DNA of 64,000 bases from Lithodes maja (Eukaryota > Arthropoda > Malacostraca > Decapoda > Lithodidae), in the NCBI GenBank assembly GCA_037953745.1, contig JBAKBP010007184.1, positions 38,476 to 102,475 of the forward strand, in the 5' to 3' direction. The translations under genes and the position numbers were made by a program. The notes below the pieces were generated by a model, which saw only the letters and a program-made list of their open reading frames with translations, had not been told where the DNA came from and did no database searches. Positions 63,391 to 64,000 of this stretch are shown in pieces (position 1 is the first letter of the stretch; each line of letters opens with the position of its first letter).

Positions 63391-64000
63391 CAGTCAGCCC
63401 CCCCAATACGCGATTCCACAATTCGCGAAAACCCTAATACACGAGTGACCCCTCGAAAATAACATTAATTAATTAAACATTAATTACGCGAGGTGGTACC
63501 ACAATACACGAATCGAGAGCTAAGAAGGGGCCAAATCCGCTATTCCCGCTTGATACGCGAGCACGTCTACGTTTCGCGAGGCCCAGGAGTAGCTCTGAAA
63601 AAAGAAGAAGACGGGCATACGCCTGCCTTCCCTCCCGCTTACCCTCCCTCCCTCCCTCCCACAGTCCCGCTCAAGCGCTCATAGCCGTGCGGAGTGACCA
63701 AACGTTTGTAGTGCCTGCCACTTTTTTCGCCATGCCACGCCAAATATAAGAAGATAACACACAAAATGAAGGTGGAAGTGTTGGATCGCAAGAAAAAAGG
63801 AGAAGGAAACTGTGCAATAGGCTTGTCAGAGTAAACTGTTCGTACGATTTGGTCAGGGAGGGAGAAGTTGGAGAAAATCGTGAAGTCCTACGGTCCTAGT
63901 CCTAGTCCTAGTCCTAGCCTATCTACTACTAATTTTAAGGTAAGGTTTCATATTTTTATTCATTGTTCTTATTATATATAAGATATAGACTGTACTGTAG
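63391..64000 (+). mobile_element. Tigger-derived non-autonomous element, copy 2 (cut by edge)
   Basis: From CAGTCAGCCCCCCCAATACG after TA, it follows copy 1 (56891-57660) almost base for base to the window edge. Differences include an extra TAGTCC unit near 63900 and small indels. The right end lies outside. Confidence 0.85.

Overview
This is a eukaryotic nuclear window: split genes with GT-AG introns inside very dense transposon sequence. The protein families, an interstitial run of the arthropod-type TTAGG/CCTAA telomere motif (25812-25831) and the repeat style point to an arthropod. A decapod crustacean is my best guess, but that is inference.

Two host genes run towards each other. On the + strand, the last four recognisable exons of a furin-type proprotein convertase lie at 3143-7240: Cys-rich repeats, a membrane span and an acidic cytosolic tail. 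A decayed tandem array of copies of its Cys-rich exon lies upstream (about 1564-2066). On the - strand, five exons of an SLC9B/NHA-type Na+/H+ antiporter lie between 61257 and 42794. They include the two adjacent Asp residues of the ion site. The antiporter's 5' end is beyond the right edge and its last exons were not found. Its introns hold most of the large insertions.

The rest is mobile DNA. (1) Several unrelated non-autonomous families end in TTAA: A (long fold-back), B, C (about 630 bp), E (about 215 bp hairpin) and F. One C copy sits inside another at an exact TTAA duplication. (2) Pogo/Tigger-type elements have CAG-starting ends flanked by TA. One carries an almost whole transposase (45836-48053, one frameshift). 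(3) A degenerate Ty3/gypsy element occupies 29974-39257 (-), with a 2.18 kb LTR and a candidate gag-pol frameshift hairpin. (4) A young 7.79 kb LTR element at 48056-55845 (-) has two 1785-bp LTRs and an ATTG target duplication. It sits in the start codon of the Tigger transposase. Its polyprotein has protease, then integrase remnants, then RNase H, with reverse transcriptase missing; this looks like a deleted Gmr1-like order. (5) There are 5'-truncated non-LTR retroposons, one with a perfect 14-bp target duplication, and a (CAA)n-tailed retroposon, family D.

Regions: 1-7240 furin end with A, C, D and LINE insertions; 7.2-25 kb intergenic or deep intron, mostly small palindromic elements; 26-30 kb cluster of family C; 30-39 kb gypsy element; 41-42.3 kb nested C pair; 42.8-61.3 kb antiporter exons around the Tigger/LTR nest; 61.3-64 kb further Tigger-type elements. 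Exon joins were checked by hand-reading phases. Repeat family letters are labels for this window only.
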